Positions 1 to 8,859 are shown, counted from the first letter of the stretch. The stretch is 21,885 nt of DNA from an uncultured Collinsella sp. (GCA_934646965.1 CAKUEZ010000029.1:1-21885); one strand, 5' to 3'. The notes: generated by a model from the sequence alone, not told the origin. Numbers and translations are program-made.

Positions 1-403
1 CGCCGGCCTCGCGGGCGCAGGTGACGGCCGCGGCAAAGACATCGGCCACGGTGGCGGCACCGTCGAGCTTGTGGGCGTTGGCGCCAAAGGTATTGGCGGT
101 GATCACATCGCAGCCGGCCTCGACGTATTGGCGTTGGATGTCGGTGATGACCTGGGGCTCCTCAAAGTTGAGCAGTTCGGGCAAGGCGCCCGCCTTCATG
201 CCGGCAGCCTGCAACATGGTGCCCATGCCGCCGTCAAACAGCAGGTGCCCGGTGCCTTCGATGGCGGCGCGCAGGCGATCGTCCTTGATGCGCAGGTCGT
301 CGATCGTGCGCGTCTTGTACGTGGCGCCGTTGAGGCGCGCGGCGTTGACGGGTGCGGCCAGTGCAGTACCGTCAGAATCGTGAGTGATAAGCGGGGTAAA
401 CAT
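1..403 (-). CDS. metH: Cobalamin-dependent methionine synthase, N-terminal part (runs off left edge)
   Basis: The visible 134 residues are the start of a homocysteine S-methyltransferase domain, which transfers a methyl group from methylcobalamin to homocysteine to make methionine in the cytoplasm. The family motif LLFDGGMGTML lies at residues 54-64. It is followed by PELLNFEEPQVITDIQ and GCDVITANTFGANAHKL, the standard MetH/BHMT signature. The zinc-binding cysteines would lie beyond the window. The ATG at 401-403 has an AGGAG ribosome site a few bases upstream, so about 53 residues precede the usual start of the domain; no Met occurs between residue 1 and the GGMGTM motif. It is the third gene of a minus-strand operon, nine bases after the activation-protein gene. 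The family assignment is firm; the total length and the presence of the folate and B12 domains cannot be seen. Confidence 0.9.
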   Translation of the reverse strand, partial: MFTPLITHDSDGTALAAPVNAARLNGATYKTRTIDDLRIKDDRLRAAIEGTGHLLFDGGMGTMLQAAGMKAGALPELLNFEEPQVITDIQRQYVEAGCDVITANTFGANAHKLDGAATVADVFAAAVTCAREAG

Positions 404-412
404 CGAGGGCTC

Positions 413-1201
413 CTAATGGCTGGAATAGCAGGTGGTGTGGGCGGCGCGGAAACGGCAGCGCTCGCGCATACGGCAGATATTGCAGGTGGGGCGGGTCTGG
501 GCGTCGTGGACTTCGCCGTCGAACAGGCCGATCACCGCGGTCACGCTCTTGGTGGGCATAAGCAGGCTGGTGGGCGTGACAGTGAGTCCGATGAGCCGTG
601 TGGCGTTGAGCGCGTCGACGATCGTGCGCTGGGCCGAGAGCGGGCAGTCGCCATAGCCGGGACTGAAGCGCCAGTTGCCGGCGAGCCCGTGTGCAGCGGC
701 CGCGGCCTTGACCTGCTGGTCCATCTGCTCCACGGCGGCTTCCACGTAAGCGGAGCATGCGGCGTCGAGCACGGCGCCCTCCAGGGGCTGCTGGGCTCCC
801 GTGGTGCGCAGGCGGCGCTCGGCATCCATGCCGAGGGTGCAGGCCATCAGCGCGGCCATGCGGGCGTCCTTAAGATGGCGGTAGATATCGCGACCCCGCA
901 GCTCAACATTGGTGCCAGCCAGGCGAATGCAAGGTTCGCCCTGCTCATCGACGCCCGTGGCATCGACGGCAAACACGCGACGCACGCCACGGGGCTCAAT
1001 GTCTAGTTCCAGGCGCTCGACGACAAGCTCAATACGTCGTGACAGCTCAGGCTCAATCTGCTGACCGCCGTAGCCCAGATACCGCAGCATCTCGGCACGG
1101 TCGACACGAGGGTGGTGCGCAGCATCGACACGGTAAAGCGCCGGCGACGCAAGGTCGGCCGGCACTTCGACAGCGGTTGTATCGATGTGCGGTTTTTCCA
1201 T
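413..1201 (-). CDS. Stand-alone methionine synthase reactivation (AdoMet-binding) domain protein
   Basis: This 262-residue protein matches the vitamin B12-dependent methionine synthase activation domain, which binds S-adenosylmethionine and remethylates oxidised cob(II)alamin on MetH. The signature is RFSPGYGDCPLSAQ (178-191), followed by RLIGLTVTPTSLLMPTKSVTAVIG (202-225). A C-terminal cysteine cluster (C240, C243, C249, C258), typical of the stand-alone versions, follows. In E. coli this domain is the C-terminus of MetH; here it is a separate gene, as in many anaerobes. The start is the ATG at 1199-1201, which overlaps the metF stop as TAATG and so implies translational coupling. A longer open frame continues upstream to 1399 but lies inside metF and was rejected. 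The gene ends nine bases before metH. Confidence 0.88.
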   Translation of the reverse strand: MEKPHIDTTAVEVPADLASPALYRVDAAHHPRVDRAEMLRYLGYGGQQIEPELSRRIELVVERLELDIEPRGVRRVFAVDATGVDEQGEPCIRLAGTNVELRGRDIYRHLKDARMAALMACTLGMDAERRLRTTGAQQPLEGAVLDAACSAYVEAAVEQMDQQVKAAAAAHGLAGNWRFSPGYGDCPLSAQRTIVDALNATRLIGLTVTPTSLLMPTKSVTAVIGLFDGEVHDAQTRPTCNICRMRERCRFRAAHTTCYSSH

Positions 1202-2073
1202 TACCCCAGGCGCTCCATAATGGTCGCGGCGATTGCAGGACGGTTCATAGTGTACAGGTGCAGGCCGTCGGCGCCGTGCTCCTTGAGGTCGCACAGCTGG
1301 CGGGCGGCATAATCTACACCGGCAGCCTGTAGGCTCTCGGGGTCGTTCTCGTACTTGGCGAGAATCTTGATGACGGGGGAGGGCAGCGACGCGCCGCACA
1401 TAAAGACCATGCGGCTGATCTGGGACTTGCCCATAAACGGCATGATGCCCGCGGTGATGGGTACCGTGATGCCCGCCTTATCGGCAAGCTCGCGGAAGCG
1501 GTAGAAGCACTCATTATCAAAGAAGAGCTGCGTCACAAAGAAGCTTGCGCCGGCGTCCTGCTTCTGCTTGAGGTATTCGACCGAGAGGTTGAGGTCCTCG
1601 CAGGCGATGTGGCCCTCGGGGTAGGCTGCGGCGCCCACGCAAAAGCCGGCGTCGACGAGCTCGGGGATGAGGTCGCGAGCATAGGCGTAATCGGAGGCGG
1701 GCTTGTCGTCCTCGGTCGCGCCGGCGGGCAAATCGCCGCGCAGGGCCAGCACGTTTTCCACGCCTGCGGTGCGGTACTCGTCGATTTTGGCGGCGATATC
1801 GGCATGCGTGCGGCCCACGCAGGTAAGGTGCGCCACCGAGGGCGTATCGAATTCGCTCGAAATCATATGCGCGATGGGGGCGGTGGTGGCACCGTTGCCC
1901 GAGCCGCCGGCGGAACAGGTGACCGAGACAAAGCTCGGCGAAAGCTTGCACAGGTTGCCTGCCACCTCGCGAGCCGTGTCGAGGGTGAGCTCACCCTTGG
2001 GCGGGAACATCTCAAACGAAACGGGCGTGGTGTTCTGGGATGCTGCCTGCTTAAAAACCTCGTCGACGCGCAT
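1201..2073 (-). CDS. metF: 5,10-methylenetetrahydrofolate reductase
   Basis: This 290-residue enzyme reduces methylene-THF to methyl-THF, the methyl donor for the MetH encoded just downstream. Its N-terminus, TPVSFEMFPPKGELTL, carries the conserved catalytic Glu (E21) of the SFE-PP motif. Further family features of the FAD-binding TIM barrel are FVSVTCSAGGSGN, NVLALRGDLP and FFVTQLFFDNECFYRF. Length is normal for bacterial MetF. The ATG at 2071-2073 is preceded by a clear AAAGGAG. It is first in a tightly packed metF / activation protein / metH operon with 1-base and 9-base junctions, consistent with co-production of the methyl donor, the synthase and its repair protein. No SAM or cobalamin riboswitch was recognised in the leader. 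Confidence 0.95.
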   Translation of the reverse strand: MRVDEVFKQAASQNTTPVSFEMFPPKGELTLDTAREVAGNLCKLSPSFVSVTCSAGGSGNGATTAPIAHMISSEFDTPSVAHLTCVGRTHADIAAKIDEYRTAGVENVLALRGDLPAGATEDDKPASDYAYARDLIPELVDAGFCVGAAAYPEGHIACEDLNLSVEYLKQKQDAGASFFVTQLFFDNECFYRFRELADKAGITVPITAGIMPFMGKSQISRMVFMCGASLPSPVIKILAKYENDPESLQAAGVDYAARQLCDLKEHGADGLHLYTMNRPAIAATIMERLG

Positions 2074-2205
2074 ATCGTGCTCCTTTAGATATTTAGTGCG
2101 ATGTGTTGTAAGGATTCTACAGCACCACTGTGCTGCGGTGGAGTTTTACTCGCTATTTGGGGATACCAATCAAAGATGCCTTGCTATCGACATTGCCTAT
2201 AACGG

Positions 2206-2291
2206 GGGTAGTTCATTTGGGACGGGGCTATAAAGACTGGTATTTTGCATTAGATACCAGTCTTTATAGCCCCGTCCTAAATTGACTGCCC
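2206..2291. repeat. Long inverted repeat in the metF-glnN divergent region
   Basis: Two perfectly complementary 23-base arms (2221-2243 and 2254-2276, starting GACGGGGCTATAAAGACTGG) flank a 10-base loop. Imperfect pairing continues outward about 15 bases on each side. There is no T-run on either strand, and both neighbouring genes start here rather than end, so an intrinsic terminator is a poor explanation. It may be a REP/MITE-like element or a structured RNA. The rest of the 424-base gap (2074-2497) holds a small CAGCAC/GTGCTG hairpin at 2120-2135 in the metF leader and the glnN promoter region. Confidence 0.75.
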
Positions 2292-2385
2292 TTAAATCAT
2301 GCGGGGAGGTCTGCAATTTATGCAGTTCGTTGGCTGTTGAGGGTGGTAATAATCCTGCGATGCGGTAACCTCATTGATTGGTTTC

Positions 2386-2418
2386 GTGACCGCAACATAA
2401 CGGTAATGTTGCGGAAAC
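2386..2418 (+). promoter_or_regulatory. Possible GlnR-type nitrogen regulatory box ahead of glutamine synthetase
   Basis: Two adjacent matches to the actinobacterial GlnR half-box pattern gTnAc-n6-GaAAc are visible: GTGAC-n6-ATAAC at 2386-2401 and GTAAT-n6-GAAAC at 2403-2418. A perfect 9-base inverted repeat (CCGCAACAT / ATGTTGCGG, 2390-2398 and 2406-2414) overlaps them. The site lies 80-110 bases before the glnN start, with TAATCT at 2429-2434 as a candidate -10. The regulator itself is not in the window, and the spacing differs from the classical 22-base GlnR arrangement, so the assignment is tentative. Confidence 0.35.
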
Positions 2419-2497
2419 ACGGCGAGTCTAATCTAAGGCTCGTTCGTTAGTAATCAACACCGCATCTCACGCGGTGCCGATACGAAGGGAGTTCCGT

Positions 2498-4585
<2,088 letters not shown>

Positions 4586-4613
4586 GGCATAGCCAACATA
4601 TCGTTACGGTATT

Positions 4614-4650
4614 AAGCCGGGGTCCGCATCGCGCGGGCCCCGGCTTTTGT
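4614..4650 (+). terminator. Intrinsic terminator of glnN
   Basis: AGCCGGGG (4615-4622) pairs with CCCCGGCT (4638-4645), with further CCGC/GCGG pairing inside, and TTTTGTTT follows. It begins 29 bases after the glnN stop. Confidence 0.9.
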
Positions 4651-4708
4651 TTGCGACGGACGCTTTGGAGCCCGTTTTGCCACTGATTTACCTAGATCAT
4701 AAAGGGCA

Positions 4709-4928
4709 GTGGGCAAAAAATGCCAAATATGAGTACTGTCACAAGATATGTAGCATTAATTTTTGGCAAAATGCACAGTGTTACGCAACATATGTCCAAG
4801 TACTTGGCTGACAAACACCTGCAATTCTGCCGCCGTAGGGCGTTTTGACGTCAAAATCACCCTCTGAAGGAATGAAATCGCTGTTACCAAAATGGTAACA
4901 GTACTCATATTTGCCATTTTTTGCCCAC
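4709..4928. repeat. 220-bp element bounded by 34-bp terminal inverted repeats (MITE-like)
   Basis: The left end 4709-4742 (GTGGGCAAAAAATGCCAAAT...) and the right end 4895-4928 are inverted copies with only two mismatches over 34 bases. The interior is AT-richer than its surroundings and has no convincing gene. It contains two perfect short palindromes, CCAAGTACTTGG (4796-4807) and TTTTGACGTCAAAA (4842-4855), and a hairpin CTGTTACC-AAAAT-GGTAACAG (4881-4901) that uses part of the right end. No clear target-site duplication was found. The architecture fits a non-autonomous transposable element or a structured intergenic repeat. Confidence 0.75.
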
Positions 4929-4950
4929 GGGTCTTGGAATGATGCCGGGA

Positions 4951-5050
4951 TCCGCACCCTGCCGGGTTCGAATCCCGGCGTATGGGTAGCAAAAAGCCCG
5001 CTACCGAATTGGTAACGGGCCTTTCATTTCAAATGGTGCCCCCAACGGGA
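4951..5050. repeat. Copy A of a 100-bp direct repeat carrying tRNA-Glu terminator and 3' end
   Basis: Positions 4951-5050 match 5139-5238 with 7 mismatches and no gaps (offset 188 bases). On the plus strand the copy contains a T-arm-like stem-loop (CCGGGTTCGAATCCCGG), then the hairpin that serves as terminator next to the real tRNA, then a 17-base piece of the tRNA-Glu 3' end. The 88 bases between the copies (5051-5138) are GC-rich with short self-complementary runs and no gene. Confidence 0.85.
5034..5050 (-). pseudogene. Detached 3' fragment of tRNA-Glu
   Basis: TGGTGCCCCCAACGGGA is identical to the plus-strand sequence of the last 17 bases of tRNA-Glu (CCA end, acceptor 3' strand and part of the T-stem) at 5222-5238. 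Nothing resembling the rest of the tRNA follows. It is a by-product of the 188-base-offset duplication or a relic of integration at the tRNA 3' end. Confidence 0.7.
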
Positions 5051-5138
5051 TGTCCGCGTGCGGCTGGCGCCGCCCGCTTCCGCTGCGTCGCTTCGCTCCT
5101 TGCGTGCTGCGCTGGAAAACGCTTCGCGTTTCCTCAGC

Positions 5139-5238
5139 TCCGCACCCTGTCGGGTTCGAACCCCGGCATATGGATAGCAAAAAGCCCGCTACCGAATTGG
5201 CAACGGGCTTTTCAATTCAAATGGTGCCCCCAACGGGA
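5139..5238. repeat. Copy B of the 100-bp direct repeat (joined to the intact tRNA-Glu)
   Basis: This is the partner of 4951-5050. It contains the same T-arm-like block, the tRNA terminator hairpin and the tRNA 3' end, and continues into the complete tRNA-Glu. It is therefore probably the ancestral copy. Confidence 0.85.
5179..5212 (-). terminator. Terminator of tRNA-Glu (probably bidirectional)
   Basis: Read on the minus strand, GCCCGTTGCC-AATTC-GGTAGCGGGC is followed by TTTTT, starting about 10 bases after the tRNA CCA. The plus strand also ends in TTTT. A second copy of the hairpin sits at 4991-5023. Confidence 0.8.
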
Positions 5239-5298
5239 TTCGAACCCGTGATATCCACCTTGAAAGGGTGGCGTCCTTGGCCGCTAGACGATGGGGAC
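5222..5298 (-). tRNA. tRNA-Glu (anticodon UUC), CCA encoded
   Basis: The minus strand reads GTCCCCA at the 5' end, pairing with TGGGGGC before discriminator A and an encoded CCA. The D-stem is GTCT/GGAC. The anticodon arm is CCACC-CTTTCAA-GGTGG with anticodon TTC, which reads GAA/GAG glutamate codons. The T-arm is ACGGG-TTCGAAT-CCCGT. All four arms pair, so it looks functional. The 3' end is duplicated at 5034-5050. Confidence 0.95.
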
Positions 5299-5398
5299 AG
5301 CGGGAAAGAGTATAGCAGACTTTTTTGCCGGCGCGTATATCGTTGGCAAACTGGAAAACCACCACAAAGGAGCTGACCTTCTGCCCCGGCCTTCAAAG

Positions 5399-5455
5399 AT
5401 CTCAATCTGTAACATCTGGGCGGATATACCGGCTCTATCTGTTACAGATCGAGAC
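5399..5455. repeat. 57-bp palindromic repeat unit, copy 1
   Basis: ATCTCAATCTGTAACA (5399-5414) and TGTTACAGATCGAGAC (5440-5455) are inverted copies with two mismatches, separated by 25 bases. The unit is repeated 80 bases downstream with the same spacing. It lies in the 294-base gene-free gap between tRNA-Glu and the murT-gatD stop. Confidence 0.75.
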
Positions 5456-5478
5456 AAAAGGCAGGCGTCGGGATAAAC

Positions 5479-5535
5479 ATCTCAATCTGTAACAGGAAGA
5501 CGACTTTTAACGGTCTAGATGTTACAGATCGAGAC
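5479..5535. repeat. 57-bp palindromic repeat unit, copy 2
   Basis: The arms are identical to copy 1 (5479-5494 and 5520-5535) and again enclose exactly 25 bases, but the enclosed sequence is unrelated. Conserved arms and length with a diverged centre suggest the ends are what is recognised or copied, as in REP/BIME-type repeats. Confidence 0.75.
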
Positions 5536-5553
5536 AAACCACTGGGGCAGGTC

Positions 5554-5594
5554 AAAACCGCCACAAAGGTGCCTGTCCCCTTTGTGGCGGTTTT
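5554..5594 (-). terminator. Terminator overlapping the murT-gatD stop codon
   Basis: AAAACCGCCACAAAGG (5554-5569) and CCTTTGTGGCGGTTTT (5579-5594) form a perfect 16-base stem with a 9-base loop and a terminal T-run on the minus strand. The stem starts inside the TAA stop of the fused gene. A one-mismatch copy of the 5554-5569 arm, AAAACCACCACAAAGG, stands alone near 5355-5370. Confidence 0.85.
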
Positions 5595-7770
5595 AGGGGA
5601 GGAGCTTCATGGCGGCGTCGTGGGCGGTGTGCTCGTAGGTGTCGTCGAGGGGCTTGAGCGGCAGCAGGGCTGTGGCTTGCGCATCGCCGCGGCGCTCGAG
5701 GGCGTGGGTAATGAGCCAGTCGGCGAGCTCGGGGTTCTTGGGTAGCGCCGGTCCGTGCAGGTACGTGCCGATGACGCCCTTGTAGATCAGTCCCTCAAAG
5801 CCATCGTCGCCGTTGTTGCCGGTGCCCGCGACGACGGACGTTCCGAGCGGCGTGGCCTCTGTATCGAGCAGGGTGCGGCCGCCATGGTTCTCGAATCCCA
5901 CAAAGGGCTCGGGTGCCAGGTCGGTCTTGACGGCGACGTTGCCGATCAGGCGGTCGGAGCCGCGCACGGTCTCGGCGGCAATGACGCCCAGACCCTCAAT
6001 GCGATCGTCGCCCATGTAGTACGAACGGCCGAGCAGCTGATAGCTGCCACAGATGGCAAGCAGTGTGCCGCCATCCTCAACATAGGCCGCAACCTTGTCT
6101 TTTTGAGCGAGCAACTCGTGCGCCACAGCCAGCTGGTCGCGATCGGAGCCGCCGCCCATCATGACGATATCGGCATCGTGCAGATCGAGCGTCTCGCCCA
6201 TGCGGACCTCGTCCACGCGCACGGGAATGCCGCGCCAGGCGCAGCGGCGCTCGAGCGCGATAACGTTGCCGCCGTCGCCATAGAGGTTGAGGGCATCGGG
6301 ATACAGGTAGACGATACGCAACGGGCGCGAAAGCTCGGCCGGCGCGACGCCGACGGGAACGGCACCGCCATCGGCGCACGTTGCAGCGTGGGCGGCAACC
6401 GTAGCCGCATCGGTGCCTTTGAGTCCGTCGAGCTCTTTGACCAGCGGCGGGAAGGCCGTGTAGTTAGCGACGGCGTAGAAAGTGTCGCCGGCGGCCTCAT
6501 CCGCCACGGCGCCAATTGCCTGCGCGACGTCCGAGATAATGGCGGCGTCGATGCCGGCGTACTTGAGGCGCACCTGCATGTCGTGCGCACGCGTGCCGCC
6601 GGCAAAGGCGACAAGACCCGGCGTGTCGGCGATGCGCTCGAAGTCGACGTCGTAGATCCACGAGACATCGTGGCCGTCGGCGTCATTGTCGTTCAGGAAG
6701 AAGGCGCAGAGCCTGCCACCTGCCGTTTTAATGGACTGAATCTGACGATCGAAGCCCACGGGATTCTTGGCCAGGTTGGCCTCGACGGTGCGGCCGGCAA
6801 TGTTCCAGCGGCCCATGCGTCCGCCGGCGGGGACGTAGGCATCGAGCGTGGGCTGCAAATGCGCCGCGTCCACGCCCATCTCGCGCGCCGCAAAGAAGGC
6901 GGCGGCAACGTTGTAGACCATATACAGGCCGTTGTAGCGTGTGGCGATGTGTACGGCAGCCGCGTCGGACGCAGATCCAAAGACCAGGTCAAAGCCGTAG
7001 CCGTCGCAGCCGAGCTCTACGCTCGTCACGCGACGGACAAGCGCAGGGCGGGCCCAGCCGCACGAGGGGCAATGGTATGCGCCAAGCTGTCCGTACTGCA
7101 CATAGTCGTACTCCAACGGTGCGTTGCACTGTGAGCAAAAACGCGAGTCACTAATACGATCGGACTCGGTGCCCGTGGCGCCGTCGATGCCAAAGGCGAT
7201 GCTTGCATTGGGAACGCGCGCGGCGATCGCGGCACAAAGCGGGTCGTCTGCGTTGTAAATGAGCGTCGTTGCCGGAGAGAGCTCCAACGCATGGGCGATG
7301 ACGTCTTGGGTATGGTCGATTTCGCCGTAGCGGTCTAGCTGGTCGCGGAACAGGTTGAGCAGCACAAAGTACGTCGGCTTGAGCTTGGGCAGAACGCGTA
7401 CGGTGTAGAGCTCGTCGCACTCAAAAACGCCCACGCGCTTGCCGTTGGCGGTTCGCTTAAGGTCGCCGCGGGCCTCGAGCAGAGCACCCACCACACCAGG
7501 CTCCATATTGTTGCCGGCACGATTGCACACCACGGTAGCACCGCTGGCAGCAACTGCGTCGGCGATGAGGTTGGATGTGGTGGTCTTGCCATTAGTACCG
7601 GTGATCACCACACTGCGGTCGACCAGGCTCGCGAGGTCGCTTAGCAGCTCGGGGTCGATCTTCATGGCGATGCGGCCGGGAAGCACGCCGCCCTGGCGTT
7701 TGAGGACAGAGCGCAGTCCCCAGCGGGCGATATCGCTCGAGGTGCAGGCGAGAGATGAGCGGAGGTTCAT
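5593..7770 (-). CDS. Fused lipid II isoglutaminyl synthase (MurT-GatD)
   Basis: This 725-residue protein joins both subunits of the enzyme that amidates the D-Glu of lipid II stem peptides, using glutamine as ammonia donor. Residues 1 to about 445 are MurT. They contain the ATP loop ITGTNGKTTTSN (56-67), a four-cysteine zinc ribbon (C212, C215, C234, C237), KNPVGF (335-340), and the DUF1727 motif DGHDVSWIYD with the catalytic-type Asp374. Residues from about 483 are the GatD class I amidotransferase. They contain RIVYLYPDALNLYGDGGN, the nucleophile Cys574 in AICGSYQLLG, and His672 in GTYLHGPALPKNPELAD. The known S. aureus and pneumococcal enzymes are two separate proteins. The start MNLRSSLA matches the MurT family N-terminus. 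It is last in an operon with two helical proteins, 45 bases after the preceding stop. No stop or frameshift lies at the junction, so the fusion looks genuine. Confidence 0.93.
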   Translation of the reverse strand: MNLRSSLACTSSDIARWGLRSVLKRQGGVLPGRIAMKIDPELLSDLASLVDRSVVITGTNGKTTTSNLIADAVAASGATVVCNRAGNNMEPGVVGALLEARGDLKRTANGKRVGVFECDELYTVRVLPKLKPTYFVLLNLFRDQLDRYGEIDHTQDVIAHALELSPATTLIYNADDPLCAAIAARVPNASIAFGIDGATGTESDRISDSRFCSQCNAPLEYDYVQYGQLGAYHCPSCGWARPALVRRVTSVELGCDGYGFDLVFGSASDAAAVHIATRYNGLYMVYNVAAAFFAAREMGVDAAHLQPTLDAYVPAGGRMGRWNIAGRTVEANLAKNPVGFDRQIQSIKTAGGRLCAFFLNDNDADGHDVSWIYDVDFERIADTPGLVAFAGGTRAHDMQVRLKYAGIDAAIISDVAQAIGAVADEAAGDTFYAVANYTAFPPLVKELDGLKGTDAATVAAHAATCADGGAVPVGVAPAELSRPLRIVYLYPDALNLYGDGGNVIALERRCAWRGIPVRVDEVRMGETLDLHDADIVMMGGGSDRDQLAVAHELLAQKDKVAAYVEDGGTLLAICGSYQLLGRSYYMGDDRIEGLGVIAAETVRGSDRLIGNVAVKTDLAPEPFVGFENHGGRTLLDTEATPLGTSVVAGTGNNGDDGFEGLIYKGVIGTYLHGPALPKNPELADWLITHALERRGDAQATALLPLKPLDDTYEHTAHDAAMKLLP

Positions 7771-7815
7771 GAAGCCGTTCCTAACATAGATGACATGGTC
7801 GGGGCGATCGCGTCG

Positions 7816-8859
7816 CTAAAAGCCGTAGCGGCGCGCAAATTCCTGGGCAAGCTGCGATACATCTTCGCAGGCGTTGGCCCAGGGGGCAAAGTCGGGTGTG
7901 TCCGAGATAATGCCGTCGGCTTCCCAAACTGCCTGGTGCGAAAGATCCCAGGGATCGTGCGGTTCGGGCCGGCAGGGGAGATACGGCGTCTGATACATGG
8001 GGTTCAGCAAAAAGAACGCGCCGCCCTCGCAACGGTTAGCGAACTCACGCAGCGCGCGCGTCGCCGGGCGCATCTTGTTTGTTTTGAACAGCAGAATCGT
8101 GCGGGCGAGTAGGTACCAAGGAGAGTTTTCGAGTGCGTCTGCCCCCATCTGTTCCTCGAGCTGATGTGCCAGGGCAAAAAAGCCGTCCTGGTCTTCCAAG
8201 CGGGCGAGGGCAAGCAACACGGTGCCGGCGGCCCGGGTGGGATAGCCTTCTGCTTTAAGGACGCGGCGAGCGTAGTTGGCAGCAGCACGGTAGCGGGCGC
8301 TCGCCATGCACAGCTGCGAGATGGCCTCGAGCGTGTGGAGCCACCCGATAAGCGCCGGCTCGCTCACGGTAAGGTCTGCTGCGGTGACACCGTCGGCCAA
8401 AACATTATTGGCCCAATAGTGCGGGGCCTCCATATCAAACCCGGGCACGCTCTGTTGCAGGTAGTCGGCCGCGCTCGCCTCGAGCTTCATCAGGTCACCC
8501 AGGCAGGCATCGACAGGCGTGTCCGCCAGGATGATGGCGAGCAACTGGGCATCGACGGCCAGTGCATCGACGCGGACGATCTTGAGCAGCTCATCGCGCA
8601 TGTCGTCGAACAGACGATTGCGCGTCTGCTCGAACTCCTCGTCGCTGCCCATGTCCTCGATGCGATGGAGCTCGTCGATCAGGTGACGATGAACACCGGC
8701 ATAGGACAGCAGCGCCTGGGCATGCTCTGTCTGCGCATACTTGTGAGGATTCGCGCTGATGTCGTTATGGACAAGCTCGCGTGCTGCATCGGTGAGCTCG
8801 GGGTGCGACGCCAGATAGGTGCGCTCCAAGTAGGCGGGGATGTAGACGCTCGGATCCAT
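7816..8859 (-). CDS. Helical-repeat (TPR-like) protein of unknown function, second of a related pair
   Basis: I do not recognise this 347-residue soluble protein as a named family. It has no signal peptide or membrane segment and is almost entirely predicted-helical and Ala/Leu/Glu-rich. A TPR-like stretch around residues 190-280 includes ASARYRAAANYARRVLKA and TVLLALARLEDQDGFFALAH. It appears homologous to its upstream neighbour: both have the helix pair, a [DS]PW-[TY]L-[IL]A-type block and a C-terminal FA-W-A motif in the same order. Its ATG (8857-8859) overlaps the neighbour's stop as TAATG, so the two are translationally coupled. It sits 45 bases ahead of murT-gatD. A scaffold or partner role in cell-wall synthesis is possible only by context. 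Confidence 0.8.
   Translation of the reverse strand: MDPSVYIPAYLERTYLASHPELTDAARELVHNDISANPHKYAQTEHAQALLSYAGVHRHLIDELHRIEDMGSDEEFEQTRNRLFDDMRDELLKIVRVDALAVDAQLLAIILADTPVDACLGDLMKLEASAADYLQQSVPGFDMEAPHYWANNVLADGVTAADLTVSEPALIGWLHTLEAISQLCMASARYRAAANYARRVLKAEGYPTRAAGTVLLALARLEDQDGFFALAHQLEEQMGADALENSPWYLLARTILLFKTNKMRPATRALREFANRCEGGAFFLLNPMYQTPYLPCRPEPHDPWDLSHQAVWEADGIISDTPDFAPWANACEDVSQLAQEFARRYGF

Noticed and set aside
2074..2200. SAM or cobalamin riboswitch in the metF leader
   Set aside because: Neither the SAM-I core nor a B12 box was found on the minus strand; only a small CAGCAC/GTGCTG hairpin is present.
4941..4990. Second tRNA gene suggested by a perfect T-arm on the plus strand
   Set aside because: Only the T-arm fits. 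No matching acceptor 5' strand, D-arm or anticodon arm lies upstream, so it is at best a remnant.
5755..7134. Open frame of 459 codons opposite murT-gatD
   Set aside because: No recognisable motif and no ribosome site; the minus strand has complete MurT and GatD catalytic motifs.
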